Shown here: positions 1-6,324 of the stretch, piece by piece
Layout of the letters: the number at the start of each line of letters is the position of its first letter
Numbering within the stretch: position 1 is the first letter of the stretch
DNA from: Oscillospiraceae bacterium
Lineage (GTDB): Bacteria; Bacillota_A; Clostridia; Oscillospirales; WRJC01
Length of the DNA: 6,609 nt
Direction of reading: 5' to 3'
NCBI GenBank assembly: GCA_009785015.1
Contig: WQXD01000213.1
Span: forward strand, 1 to 6,609
Position numbers and translations under genes: made by a program
Notes under the pieces: generated by a model
Told to the model about the DNA's origin: nothing
Seen by the model: only the letters and a program-made list of their open reading frames with translations
Database searches by the model: none

Positions 1-2
1 TG

Positions 3-1211
3 TTATTTTGTATTTCCGTAAGTATTTATGCCTGCGGGGCAAATATTGACAGCCTCGCATATGCAAATAAAGACGATGAAAAATTTGAAGACATATTGAG
101 AAAATTTTCGCTCAACTCAGCCGCAACAATATTTACGGACAGTTTGAATAAAAATAAAAATTTATGTTATTCTCCGGCAAGTTTGTATATTGCGTTCGCT
201 CTCGCCTCGGCAGGCGCGGCAAGTCAAACACAGTCTGAAATGTTCGGAGTTCTTGGGCTGACCGGCAGAGATACGAAATATATCTCCGGGCAAATTGATA
301 TGCTTTTAAAAAAGATGTATTTTAAAAACAGGTACGGAACGATACAAATTGCCAATTCCGTTTGGCTGAAAGAAAGTGCGGAAGTAAAAAACGAATTTTT
401 GGAAAACGCGGAAAACAATTATGGTTCGCAGGTTTTCAACGTAAATTTTAACGAGATACCCGCAACGCCGTTATTGATGAAAAATTGGGTCTGTGAAAAT
501 ACTGATAACCTAATCTCGCCGGATTTCAAGTATGACCCTAAGCTGATATTTATGTATATCATAAACACATTGTATTTCAAAGATTCGTGGCTTGATTCTT
601 TTGATGAGCGTTCTACCAAAATTGATTTATTTCACACGGCGGATAAACAAAAAGTCGAATGTGAATTTATGAATAAAGCCATACTATATTCAAAACACCC
701 GTATTTCGAGGGAAACGGATTTACAGCGTCGTCGCTCGAATTTTATAACGGCGGAAAAATGACGTTTATTTTACCTGACGAAAATACGGATATATATGAT
801 TTGTTGTCTTCGCCCGTAACGCTGGACTATGTATTTGATGAAGCCAATGCGAAAACAGGAGATGTGCATTTTAAAGTGCCTAAATTCAAGACACAGGCAA
901 GTTTTGATTTGATAAGCGCGCTTAAACATTTAGGCGTTGAAAAAGCGTTCATATTCGGGAGCGCGGATTTTTCCGGAATAACCGGGGAGCAGATTTATAT
1001 ATCGCAAGTAAGTCAGGACACTTATATAAAAATCGACGAAATCGGAGTTGAAGCGGCAGCTATGACGCAGATTATGATGAGAGCCGGAGGAGGGCCCGAC
1101 CCTGACAAACGGATAAATATATTTTTAGACCGTCCGTTTATATATTTTATAACCGATAAAAACGGAATTATATTGTTTGAAGGAGTTGTATTCAATCCAC
1201 ATGAAATATGA
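3..1211 (+). CDS. Serpin-family serine/cysteine protease inhibitor, probable lipoprotein (5'-truncated by window edge)
   Basis: Serpins trap proteases covalently after the protease cuts an exposed reactive-centre loop. The frame is open from the left edge (402 visible codons), so the TTG at 96 is not the true start. The first visible residues are hydrophobic and end in I-Y-A-C-G, with the Cys codon at 33-35. This reads as the end of a lipoprotein signal peptide, although Tyr at -2 is atypical; a membrane-anchored extracellular protein is inferred. Serpin hallmarks are the NTLYFKDSW segment (visible residues 188-196), a hinge GVEAAAMT (348-355), and IFLDRPFIYFI (373-383), which fits the PROSITE serpin signature as I know it. 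The length after the Cys, about 390 residues, is normal for a serpin core. The reactive loop is Met- and Gly-rich with a Pro-Asp stretch, and P1 cannot be fixed. The stop overlaps the next gene's ATG by 11 bp. The gene is visibly more AT-rich than the genes downstream. Family call is firm; target protease is unknown. Confidence 0.93.
   Translation, partial: LFCISVSIYACGANIDSLAYANKDDEKFEDILRKFSLNSAATIFTDSLNKNKNLCYSPASLYIAFALASAGAASQTQSEMFGVLGLTGRDTKYISGQIDMLLKKMYFKNRYGTIQIANSVWLKESAEVKNEFLENAENNYGSQVFNVNFNEIPATPLLMKNWVCENTDNLISPDFKYDPKLIFMYIINTLYFKDSWLDSFDERSTKIDLFHTADKQKVECEFMNKAILYSKHPYFEGNGFTASSLEFYNGGKMTFILPDENTDIYDLLSSPVTLDYVFDEANAKTGDVHFKVPKFKTQASFDLISALKHLGVEKAFIFGSADFSGITGEQIYISQVSQDTYIKIDEIGVEAAAMTQIMMRAGGGPDPDKRINIFLDRPFIYFITDKNGIILFEGVVFNPHEI
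1181..1185 (+). promoter_or_regulatory. Ribosome binding site of the response regulator, inside the serpin gene
   Basis: AGGAG lies 15 bases upstream of the ATG at 1201, longer than the usual 5-10. In-frame TTG codons at 1177 and 1186 are alternatives. The one at 1186 abuts the AGGAG and so cannot use it. The one at 1177 would add MKELYSIH before the regulator's normal beta-strand 1. The ATG at 1201 gives the family-typical N-terminus, and its initiation may rely on translational coupling with the end of the serpin gene. Confidence 0.5.
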
Positions 1212-1881
1212 TTGCCTTATCGTCGACGACGAGGAAGCGTTGTCTGAAAGCACCCGCGACTATTTTAATATGTTCGACGTGAAAACCGCATGGGCGGCAG
1301 ATAAAACCGCCTGCGTGAATTTTTTTCGCGAAAACGAAGCCGGCTTGATTTTGCTCGATATAAATCTCGGCGATTCGTCGGGCTTTGATTTGTGCAAACG
1401 GCTGCGCGAAACAATCGATGCGCCGATTCTCTTTATCAGCGCGCGCACGAGCGACGATGATATGCTGCTGGCGCTCAATATCGGCGGCGACGACTATATT
1501 CAAAAGCCTTATTCGCTGTCCGTACTGCTCGCAAAAGTCAAAGCTGTGCTGAAACGGTATAAAACCGCCGAAACGGATACGCTGATCTCGGGCAGACTGA
1601 AAATAGATTTTATCAGCGGCGGCGTTTTTGTCGATGGGAAGAGAATAGAACTGAAGGCTATGGAATACAAATTGCTCGCCTATCTCGCGAAAAATAAAGG
1701 GCGGACGATTACAAAAGACGAAATATTCAGAAAAGTGTGGGAGGATTCAATCACGGGAGATAATACGCTGAACGTACATATCAGGCATTTGCGCGAGAAA
1801 ATAGAACCGAACCCCAACGAGCCGAAGTATATCAAAACAATATGGGGGACGGGCTATTTGTTTGCGGGAGATGAAAAATGA
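1201..1881 (+). CDS. OmpR/PhoB-family response regulator
   Basis: This is a 226-residue cytoplasmic transcription factor, a typical length for the family. The receiver domain (about 1-120) has the acidic pair D9/D10, the predicted phosphoacceptor D53 in ILLDINLGD, the conserved hydroxyl position S80, and K102 in the QKP motif. The C-terminal winged helix (about 130-222) shows the recognition-helix region NTLNVHIRHLREKI and the closing wing IKTIWGTGYLF. It overlaps the serpin by 11 bp and the kinase by 4 bp (ATGA), so it is probably co-transcribed and coupled to both. Its cognate kinase is the adjacent gene. Its likely target is the set of four 11-bp direct repeats at 3025-3068, an arrangement suited to this family, whose members bind tandem direct repeats. 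The start was chosen at ATG 1201 because MKYDCLIVDDEE is the usual opening of the receiver fold. All key residues are intact. The physiological signal is unknown. Confidence 0.95.
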   Translation: MKYDCLIVDDEEALSESTRDYFNMFDVKTAWAADKTACVNFFRENEAGLILLDINLGDSSGFDLCKRLRETIDAPILFISARTSDDDMLLALNIGGDDYIQKPYSLSVLLAKVKAVLKRYKTAETDTLISGRLKIDFISGGVFVDGKRIELKAMEYKLLAYLAKNKGRTITKDEIFRKVWEDSITGDNTLNVHIRHLREKIEPNPNEPKYIKTIWGTGYLFAGDEK

Positions 1882-2999
1882 AAAAATTTTTGATTGCCGT
1901 ATTGTTTGTCTTTGCCGTCGGAACAGCGGGCGTTTTATTGGCGTTTGGCCAAAGCGCGCCGTCAAAGGGAGACACGGTCTCCGTAAACGACGCCGTAATG
2001 AGCGCCATGCAAATGGATACCGAAACCGAATCGATACGCTTTTTAACCGATCAACTCGGCCAAATCTTTGAAGATATGGACGCCGCCCGAAACAACAGGG
2101 ATAAAGCGCTGCAGCTCTTTTTGTTTTTAATAATCGCCGCAGTTGCCCTGTCGGGCGCATTTTTATACTTTTATTGTGAGCGCGGCATATTAAAGCCGTT
2201 CCGCAAGTTACAGGGGTTCGCCCGTCACATCGCCGCAGGCGATCTCGATATACCGCTCGAAATGGACAGAAATAATCTGTTCGGCGCGTTCACGGAGAGT
2301 TTTGATTTGATGCGCGACGAACTGCACAAAGCCAAAGAAAACGAACGCAAGGCGGACCGCAGCAAAAAAGAGCTTGTCGCCTCGCTCAGCCACGATATAA
2401 AGACGCCCGTCGCTTCCATAAAAGCCGTAACGGAGCTTATGATTTTGACGGCGGATGACGACAAAAGAATAAAACAGCTTGAAACAATCAACGCGAAAGC
2501 CGAACAGATAAACGCTCTGATAACCGATATGTTTCACGCAACGCTGGAAGAATTGCAGGCGTTGAGCGTGACCGCCGCCGAAATCGAAAGTGCCGCCATA
2601 CCCGATTTGATAAAAAACGCGGACTATGAAAATCGGGTAGAGCCGTTTTCCGTGCCAAACTGCATCGTAACTGCCGATTTGTTGAGGCTTCAGCAAGTAT
2701 TCGACAATATAATAGGCAATTCGTACAAATACGCGGGAACAAAGATTGAAATAAATTCGAAAATTGACGGGCAGTATCTTTTAGTTGATATTACAGATTT
2801 CGGCAAAGGCGTCGCAGAGGACGAACTGCCGCTCATATTCAATAAATTTTACAGGGGAAAGGACGCCGGCGCAAAAAGCGGCTACGGACTCGGGCTTTAT
2901 ATATCCAAATATTTGCTGGAGCAAATGTCGGGAGATTTGAAATGCGAAAATCGCCCGGCCGGATTTGCGGTCAAACTCACGCTTCGTTTGGCGGGTTAA
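1878..2999 (+). CDS. Membrane sensor histidine kinase (HAMP-HisKA-HATPase_c)
   Basis: This is a 373-residue kinase expected to autophosphorylate and pass phosphate to D53 of the preceding regulator. Domains in order: TM1 about 5-23, a short extracytoplasmic segment about 24-78, TM2 about 79-99, HAMP about 100-153, then the dimerisation helix with phospho-accepting H172 in SLSHDIKTP. The ATP-binding domain has an N box around N277-N281 (DNIIGNSYKYA), G1 at 304-311 (DITDFGKG), an F box at 320-327 (IFNKFYRG) and G2 at 335-344 (GYGLGLYISK). All catalytic boxes look intact. The external segment of about 55 residues is longer than the tiny loop of BceS-type intramembrane-sensing kinases but too small for a typical periplasmic PAS/Cache sensor, so the signal cannot be deduced. 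The ATG sits in an ATGA overlap with the regulator stop, with GGGAG at 1866-1870 and a 7-base spacing. It ends with TAA 142 bases before the ABC ATPase. Confidence 0.94.
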   Translation: MKKFLIAVLFVFAVGTAGVLLAFGQSAPSKGDTVSVNDAVMSAMQMDTETESIRFLTDQLGQIFEDMDAARNNRDKALQLFLFLIIAAVALSGAFLYFYCERGILKPFRKLQGFARHIAAGDLDIPLEMDRNNLFGAFTESFDLMRDELHKAKENERKADRSKKELVASLSHDIKTPVASIKAVTELMILTADDDKRIKQLETINAKAEQINALITDMFHATLEELQALSVTAAEIESAAIPDLIKNADYENRVEPFSVPNCIVTADLLRLQQVFDNIIGNSYKYAGTKIEINSKIDGQYLLVDITDFGKGVAEDELPLIFNKFYRGKDAGAKSGYGLGLYISKYLLEQMSGDLKCENRPAGFAVKLTLRLAG

Positions 3000-3024
3000 A
3001 ATTTTTTTAAATATTTTGCCGATT

Positions 3025-3068
3025 TAAGAAATAAATAAGAATCGGATAAAGATTAGTTAAGAATCGGC
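3025..3068 (+). promoter_or_regulatory. Four tandem 11-bp direct repeats, probable response-regulator operator
   Basis: Units start at 3025, 3036, 3047 and 3058: TAAGAAATAAA, TAAGAATCGGA, TAAAGATTAGT and TAAGAATCGGC. Units 2 and 4 are identical over ten bases; units 1 and 3 are degenerate. The 11-bp period places every unit on the same face of the helix, as expected for head-to-tail binding of OmpR/PhoB-type regulators. The array ends 4 bases before the TATAAT at 3073. Relative to a start near 3085 it spans about -60 to -17, replacing any -35 box. This resembles the array of TTAACA-like repeats upstream of Bacillus PhoP-activated promoters. The regulator encoded at 1201-1881 is the natural candidate, by inference from proximity and family. 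Confidence 0.68.
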
Positions 3069-3072
3069 GTTG

Positions 3073-3078
3073 TATAAT
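3073..3078 (+). promoter_or_regulatory. -10 element (TATAAT) of the ABC transporter promoter
   Basis: A perfect TATAAT hexamer follows the 11-bp repeats. At 17-bp spacing the -35 position (about 3050-3055) reads AGATTA, far from TTGACA, which suggests an activator-dependent promoter. The transcription start is predicted around 3084-3087, giving a leader of about 55 bases before the ATPase ATG. No experimental start is known from sequence alone. Confidence 0.6.
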
Positions 3079-3108
3079 GGGATTGTAAAACACGCAATCC
3101 CATTTTTT
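3076..3108 (+). terminator. Rho-independent terminator of the serpin-regulator-kinase operon, overlapping the downstream -10
   Basis: The arms AATGGGATTG (3076-3085) and CAATCCCATT (3095-3104) pair perfectly over 10 bp around a 9-base loop, and the T-tract starts at 3103 (six T, then further T-rich sequence to about 3121). The 5' arm shares AAT with the TATAAT hexamer and continues to the predicted start site. Transcripts coming from the kinase would contain the whole hairpin, whereas transcripts initiated at this promoter would lack most of the 5' arm and could not form it. The hairpin is seen directly; the selective action is inferred. Confidence 0.75.
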
Positions 3109-3124
3109 ATTTATTATTTTTATC

Positions 3125-3130
3125 AGGAGG
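3125..3130 (+). promoter_or_regulatory. Strong ribosome binding site of the ABC ATPase
   Basis: A full AGGAGG lies 11 bases upstream of the ATG at 3142. It is the strongest Shine-Dalgarno match among the starts in this window and it fixes the ATPase start. Confidence 0.8.
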
Positions 3131-3141
3131 CGTAAGCGAAA

Positions 3142-3900
3142 ATGAAGAAAGCAATTTTGACGACGAACAAATTATGCAAAACTTTTTCAAGCGGCGGGTT
3201 ACAGCAGCACGTCTTAAAAAATCTCGACATGGAAATATACGAAGGCGACTTTACGGTCATCATGGGACCGTCGGGCGCGGGCAAGTCCACGCTGCTCTAT
3301 GCCCTGTCGGGCATGGATAAGCCGACGCTCGGCGAAATCAGTTTTTCCGGATGCGGGATAAGCGGTCTGTCAAATGATAAACTGGCGGTATTCCGGCGCG
3401 ACAACTGCGGTTTCGTGTTCCAGCAGATGTACTTGCTCGACAACATGAGCATACTCGACAACATCATGGCCTGCGGCCTGTTGATCGGCAAGAACCGCAA
3501 AGCAGTCGCGGAACGGGCAAAACAGCTTTTACAGCGGCTCAACCTCGACGAAACGATATGGCGCAAATTCCCGCTGCAGATTTCGGGCGGCGAAGCGCAG
3601 CGCGCAGGTATCGCCCGAGCGCTTATAAACAATCCCCGGATCGTCTTTGCCGACGAGCCGACAGGCGCGCTCAACTCCGCGAACGGCAAAGCGGTCCTCG
3701 ACGCTTTATCCGAAGTGAACAGTCAGGGACAAAGCGTTGTCATGGTCACGCACGACCTGCGCTCGGCAAGGCGCGGCAGCCGTATTCTGTATCTGCGCGA
3801 CGGCGTGATACGCGGCGAATGCAATTTAGGAAAATACACAAGCGGCGACGCCGGACGGCATAACAAGTTAAACGAATTTTTATCGGAGATGGGGTGGTAA
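3142..3900 (+). CDS. ABC transporter ATP-binding protein (MacB/LolD/BceA-type)
   Basis: This 252-residue cytoplasmic ATPase powers the permease encoded directly downstream. Motifs in order: Walker A GPSGAGKS (42-49), Q-loop FQQ (93-95), ABC signature ISGGEAQRAGIARAL (147-161), Walker B with catalytic Glu in VFADEPT (168-174, E172), D-loop region GALNSAN (175-181) and switch His H204 (VTHD). All are intact. The N-terminal layout, with an A-loop region near residues 15-24 and the DEPTGALNS sequence, is characteristic of the subfamily that partners FtsX-type permeases in peptide, lipoprotein and macrolide transport. It is the first gene of its transcript, behind the repeat-controlled promoter. 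The next gene begins within or just after its stop. The substrate cannot be read from the ATPase; a role in antimicrobial-peptide export or envelope stress is suggested only by the neighbouring two-component system. Confidence 0.95.
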   Translation: MKKAILTTNKLCKTFSSGGLQQHVLKNLDMEIYEGDFTVIMGPSGAGKSTLLYALSGMDKPTLGEISFSGCGISGLSNDKLAVFRRDNCGFVFQQMYLLDNMSILDNIMACGLLIGKNRKAVAERAKQLLQRLNLDETIWRKFPLQISGGEAQRAGIARALINNPRIVFADEPTGALNSANGKAVLDALSEVNSQGQSVVMVTHDLRSARRGSRILYLRDGVIRGECNLGKYTSGDAGRHNKLNEFLSEMGW

Positions 3901-6239
3901 ACGTGAAAAATATATGGATTTTGACGGCGGCGAATTTCCGCAAAAATAAAAGCCAGACAATCAGCCTTTTGGCGTTTGTCCTGCTCGCGGCAATGTTTTT
4001 GAACATCGGGCTTTATATGTATTTCGGCATGGACAAGTTTTTCGACGAACGCGCCCGGCAGCTCAACGCGCCGCATTTTTGGACGGTCGAATCGGAAGAC
4101 GATTTGCTAAGTGAAAAAATGAGTTTTATCGAAAATTATCCGGGGGTGACGGAGACCGAGAAGCAGGATGTCATCAGCGGGCGCGGCGAATATTTCATAG
4201 GCGAAAATAAAAATCTGGGGCAGTTCGTTTTATCCCGGCCGGACATAAATCAAAAAATGAACCCCGTTTCGCCAATCGGCGAGTCGCTCCCTTTGACGGG
4301 CGACGCGATATATATCCCCTATTTTATGCTGTTGGACGGCGGATACAATATCGGCGACGAATTTAAGATGAATTTCATGGGAACGGAGTTTGTTTTTCAA
4401 ATCGCGGGCGGCACCGAGGAAATAATGTACGGCGCGCTGATGGCGAATACATGGCGTTTCTATATCTCCGGGGAAAAATATGAAGAATTTGAACAACGGT
4501 TTTTCGACAGCAGATATATTCTTTTGTCCGCGCGCATGGAAAAGGGCGGCGACGGTTTGTTTCTTCGGATTGATTTCGGCAAAAAATATGTACTGGGAGA
4601 AAATTTTGTTTCTTTGATGTGTTATGACGACGCGAAATCGTCGCGCACTTTCATCGCCATGATCGTCGCCATCGTGATTACGGCATTTTCGATTATTCTG
4701 CTCGCCGTAAGTTTGATTATAATCCGCTTCCGCATAAACAACAACATCGAGGAAAGCATGACTAATATCGGCGTGCAAAAAGCGGTGGGTTACCGCAGCG
4801 GTCAGATCGTTTCGTCCGTCGCGGCGCAATTCGGGCTTACGGCTTTCGCCGGCGGCATAATCGGGATTGTACTGGCATGGATAACAATGCCTTTGATAAC
4901 GGCGATAACCGAGCCGCAAATCGGATTGATCTGGAATCCCGGCTTTGATGCTTTATCGGCGTTTGCCGCATTGGCGTTCGTACTGCTGACGGCGACGGCC
5001 ATATCGTTTATCTCCGCGAGGCGCATAAACAAGCTCCATCCGCTTGTTGCCCTGCGCGGCGGGCTGACCACGCACAATTTCAAGAAAAACGCATTGCCGT
5101 TGGATAAATCACGCGGAGCGCTTACTTTGCTGCTCGCCTTAAAACAATTGCTGCAGAATAAAAAGCAGGCCGTCGCGGTATGCGTTATCGTGGCTGCGGT
5201 GACGTTCGCCTCGGTGGCGGGTCTCGCGATGCACTATAACCTGAATGTGAACATAGACAACTTCGCGAGGATAATAGCGGGAGAAATGCCGGATGCTATC
5301 TTCTCGCTGAAAAACAAAAACGACGTCGGCGCTTTCAAAGAGAATATGCTCGAACGCCCCGAAGTGCGCAAAGCGTTCGGCTATGTGGCAGGCAGCGTTT
5401 CCCTGTCGGTCGAGGGAACGGATTTGGCGGTTGTCGCAGTTGAGGATACTTCATTGCTGGAAGGCGCAATGCTGGTCAGGGGGCGTTATCCGAGGCACAA
5501 CAATGAAATCGCGCTCGGGAACCCCGCCGCGAAAGTCACGGGCAAAAATATCGGGGACACTGTGAAAATAAAAAGCGGCGAAAATGAAAAAGATTATTTG
5601 GTTACGGGGATTATACAGGTAATGAATTACGGCGGACTGAACGTGATGATAAGCGGCAGCGGCATATTGGAAGTACAGCCGGACTTTCAGTTCGATTTTA
5701 TCAATGTTTATCTAACCGACACAACCGACGCGAAATCATTCGTGGAAAATGTAGCCGCGGCAGAGGACGATATTTTTGACAGCGCGGTTGCAATCAAAGA
5801 TTTGATGGATTCGCAGCTCGGGGGAATCGGCGACGCTTTCGTCGGGGTGACTTACGGCATAGTGGCGGTAACGGCGATCATCGTTGTTCTGGTGCTGTAC
5901 ATGGTTATAAAGACGGCGATTTTACGCCGGAAACGCGAAATCGGCATACAGAAAGCCGTGGGTTTTACGACTTTTCAGCTGATGAATCAAATCGCGCTGA
6001 ATATGACCCCCATAATTTTTGGCGGCGTCATGCTCGGCGCGTTCGGCGGCTATTTCGGCTTGAACCCGCTCTTTATAGCGCTTATGTCGGGACAGGGAGT
6101 CGTGCAGGCGGATTTGCCCGCGCCGCTGGGGTGGACTGTTATGGTTTGCGTCGGTTTGATTGTGCTGGCTTATGCCGTGTCTATGCTGATAGCGTGGAGG
6201 ATACGCAAGATTTCGGCGTATTCGCTCATTGTTGAATGA
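3894..6239 (+). CDS. ABC transporter permease with two FtsX halves
   Basis: This is a 781-residue membrane protein, the partner of the preceding ATPase. Predicted layout by hydrophobicity: TM1 about 22-45, extracellular domain about 46-250, TM2-TM4 about 252-277, 306-334 and 350-376, cytoplasmic linker, TM5 about 425-447, second extracellular domain about 448-652, TM6-TM8 about 655-677, 704-731 and 745-770. Each half has an FtsX-like three-helix block, and the cytoplasmic motif that docks on the ATPase is repeated: GVQKAVGY at 293-300 and GIQKAVGF at 684-691. Eight TMs with two outer domains of about 200 residues set it apart from 10-TM BceB permeases and 4-TM MacB. There is probably no canonical channel for small solutes; FtsX-type transporters usually move or extract membrane-associated peptides, lipids or lipoproteins. 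The start is GTG 3894, with GGAG at 3885-3888 and a 7-bp overlap with the ATPase. GTG 3903, preceded by GGTGG, is a credible alternative. Substrate unknown. Confidence 0.92.
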   Translation: MVNVKNIWILTAANFRKNKSQTISLLAFVLLAAMFLNIGLYMYFGMDKFFDERARQLNAPHFWTVESEDDLLSEKMSFIENYPGVTETEKQDVISGRGEYFIGENKNLGQFVLSRPDINQKMNPVSPIGESLPLTGDAIYIPYFMLLDGGYNIGDEFKMNFMGTEFVFQIAGGTEEIMYGALMANTWRFYISGEKYEEFEQRFFDSRYILLSARMEKGGDGLFLRIDFGKKYVLGENFVSLMCYDDAKSSRTFIAMIVAIVITAFSIILLAVSLIIIRFRINNNIEESMTNIGVQKAVGYRSGQIVSSVAAQFGLTAFAGGIIGIVLAWITMPLITAITEPQIGLIWNPGFDALSAFAALAFVLLTATAISFISARRINKLHPLVALRGGLTTHNFKKNALPLDKSRGALTLLLALKQLLQNKKQAVAVCVIVAAVTFASVAGLAMHYNLNVNIDNFARIIAGEMPDAIFSLKNKNDVGAFKENMLERPEVRKAFGYVAGSVSLSVEGTDLAVVAVEDTSLLEGAMLVRGRYPRHNNEIALGNPAAKVTGKNIGDTVKIKSGENEKDYLVTGIIQVMNYGGLNVMISGSGILEVQPDFQFDFINVYLTDTTDAKSFVENVAAAEDDIFDSAVAIKDLMDSQLGGIGDAFVGVTYGIVAVTAIIVVLVLYMVIKTAILRRKREIGIQKAVGFTTFQLMNQIALNMTPIIFGGVMLGAFGGYFGLNPLFIALMSGQGVVQADLPAPLGWTVMVCVGLIVLAYAVSMLIAWRIRKISAYSLIVE

Positions 6240-6250
6240 AGACGGACACA

Positions 6251-6284
6251 AAGAAGAAGAAACAGGACGGGATTGCCCGTCCTG
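6251..6284 (-). terminator. Intrinsic terminator between convergent genes, best suited to the minus-strand gene
   Basis: The arms CAGGACGGG (6263-6271) and CCCGTCCTG (6276-6284) form a perfect 9-bp GC-rich stem with the loop ATTG. Read on the minus strand, the stem is followed by TTTCTTCTTCTT (complement of 6251-6262), a T-rich tail, and lies about 40 bases after the stop of the minus-strand gene. Read on the plus strand, the stem is followed by CTTATGTG, a poor tail, so it may end the ABC transcript only weakly or serve both directions. Confidence 0.7.
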
Positions 6285-6324
6285 CTTATGTGATAATACA
6301 CTGGCCGTGATTTATCCTTCTGTA

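Noticed and set aside
96..98. TTG as start codon of the serpin
   Set aside because: The same frame continues without a stop to the left edge and encodes a signal-peptide-like stretch with a lipobox Cys. No convincing ribosome binding site precedes this TTG.
1747..2160. Long minus-strand open frame opposite the regulator-kinase junction
   Set aside because: Its Arg/Pro-rich translation has no recognisable motif and lies opposite two genes with intact family motifs. The same applies to the minus-strand frames at 1192-1503, 2208-2696, 3723-4076 and 4230-4919.
2960..3010. Possible terminator directly after the kinase (T run at 3002-3008)
   Set aside because: Only a 5-bp stem (CAAAC/GTTTG) could be found before the T run, and it sits within the coding end and is separated from the Ts. 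The hairpin at 3076-3104 is far stronger.
3109..3124. A riboswitch or attenuator in the ATPase leader
   Set aside because: The leader from the predicted start is only about 55 bases and mostly A/T. No second stem, leader peptide or conserved riboswitch core is visible.
3142..6239. Naming the transporter bceAB, macB or lolCDE
   Set aside because: The ATPase is too generic, and the permease's double-FtsX, roughly eight-TM layout does not match these named systems. Assigning a symbol would overstate the evidence.
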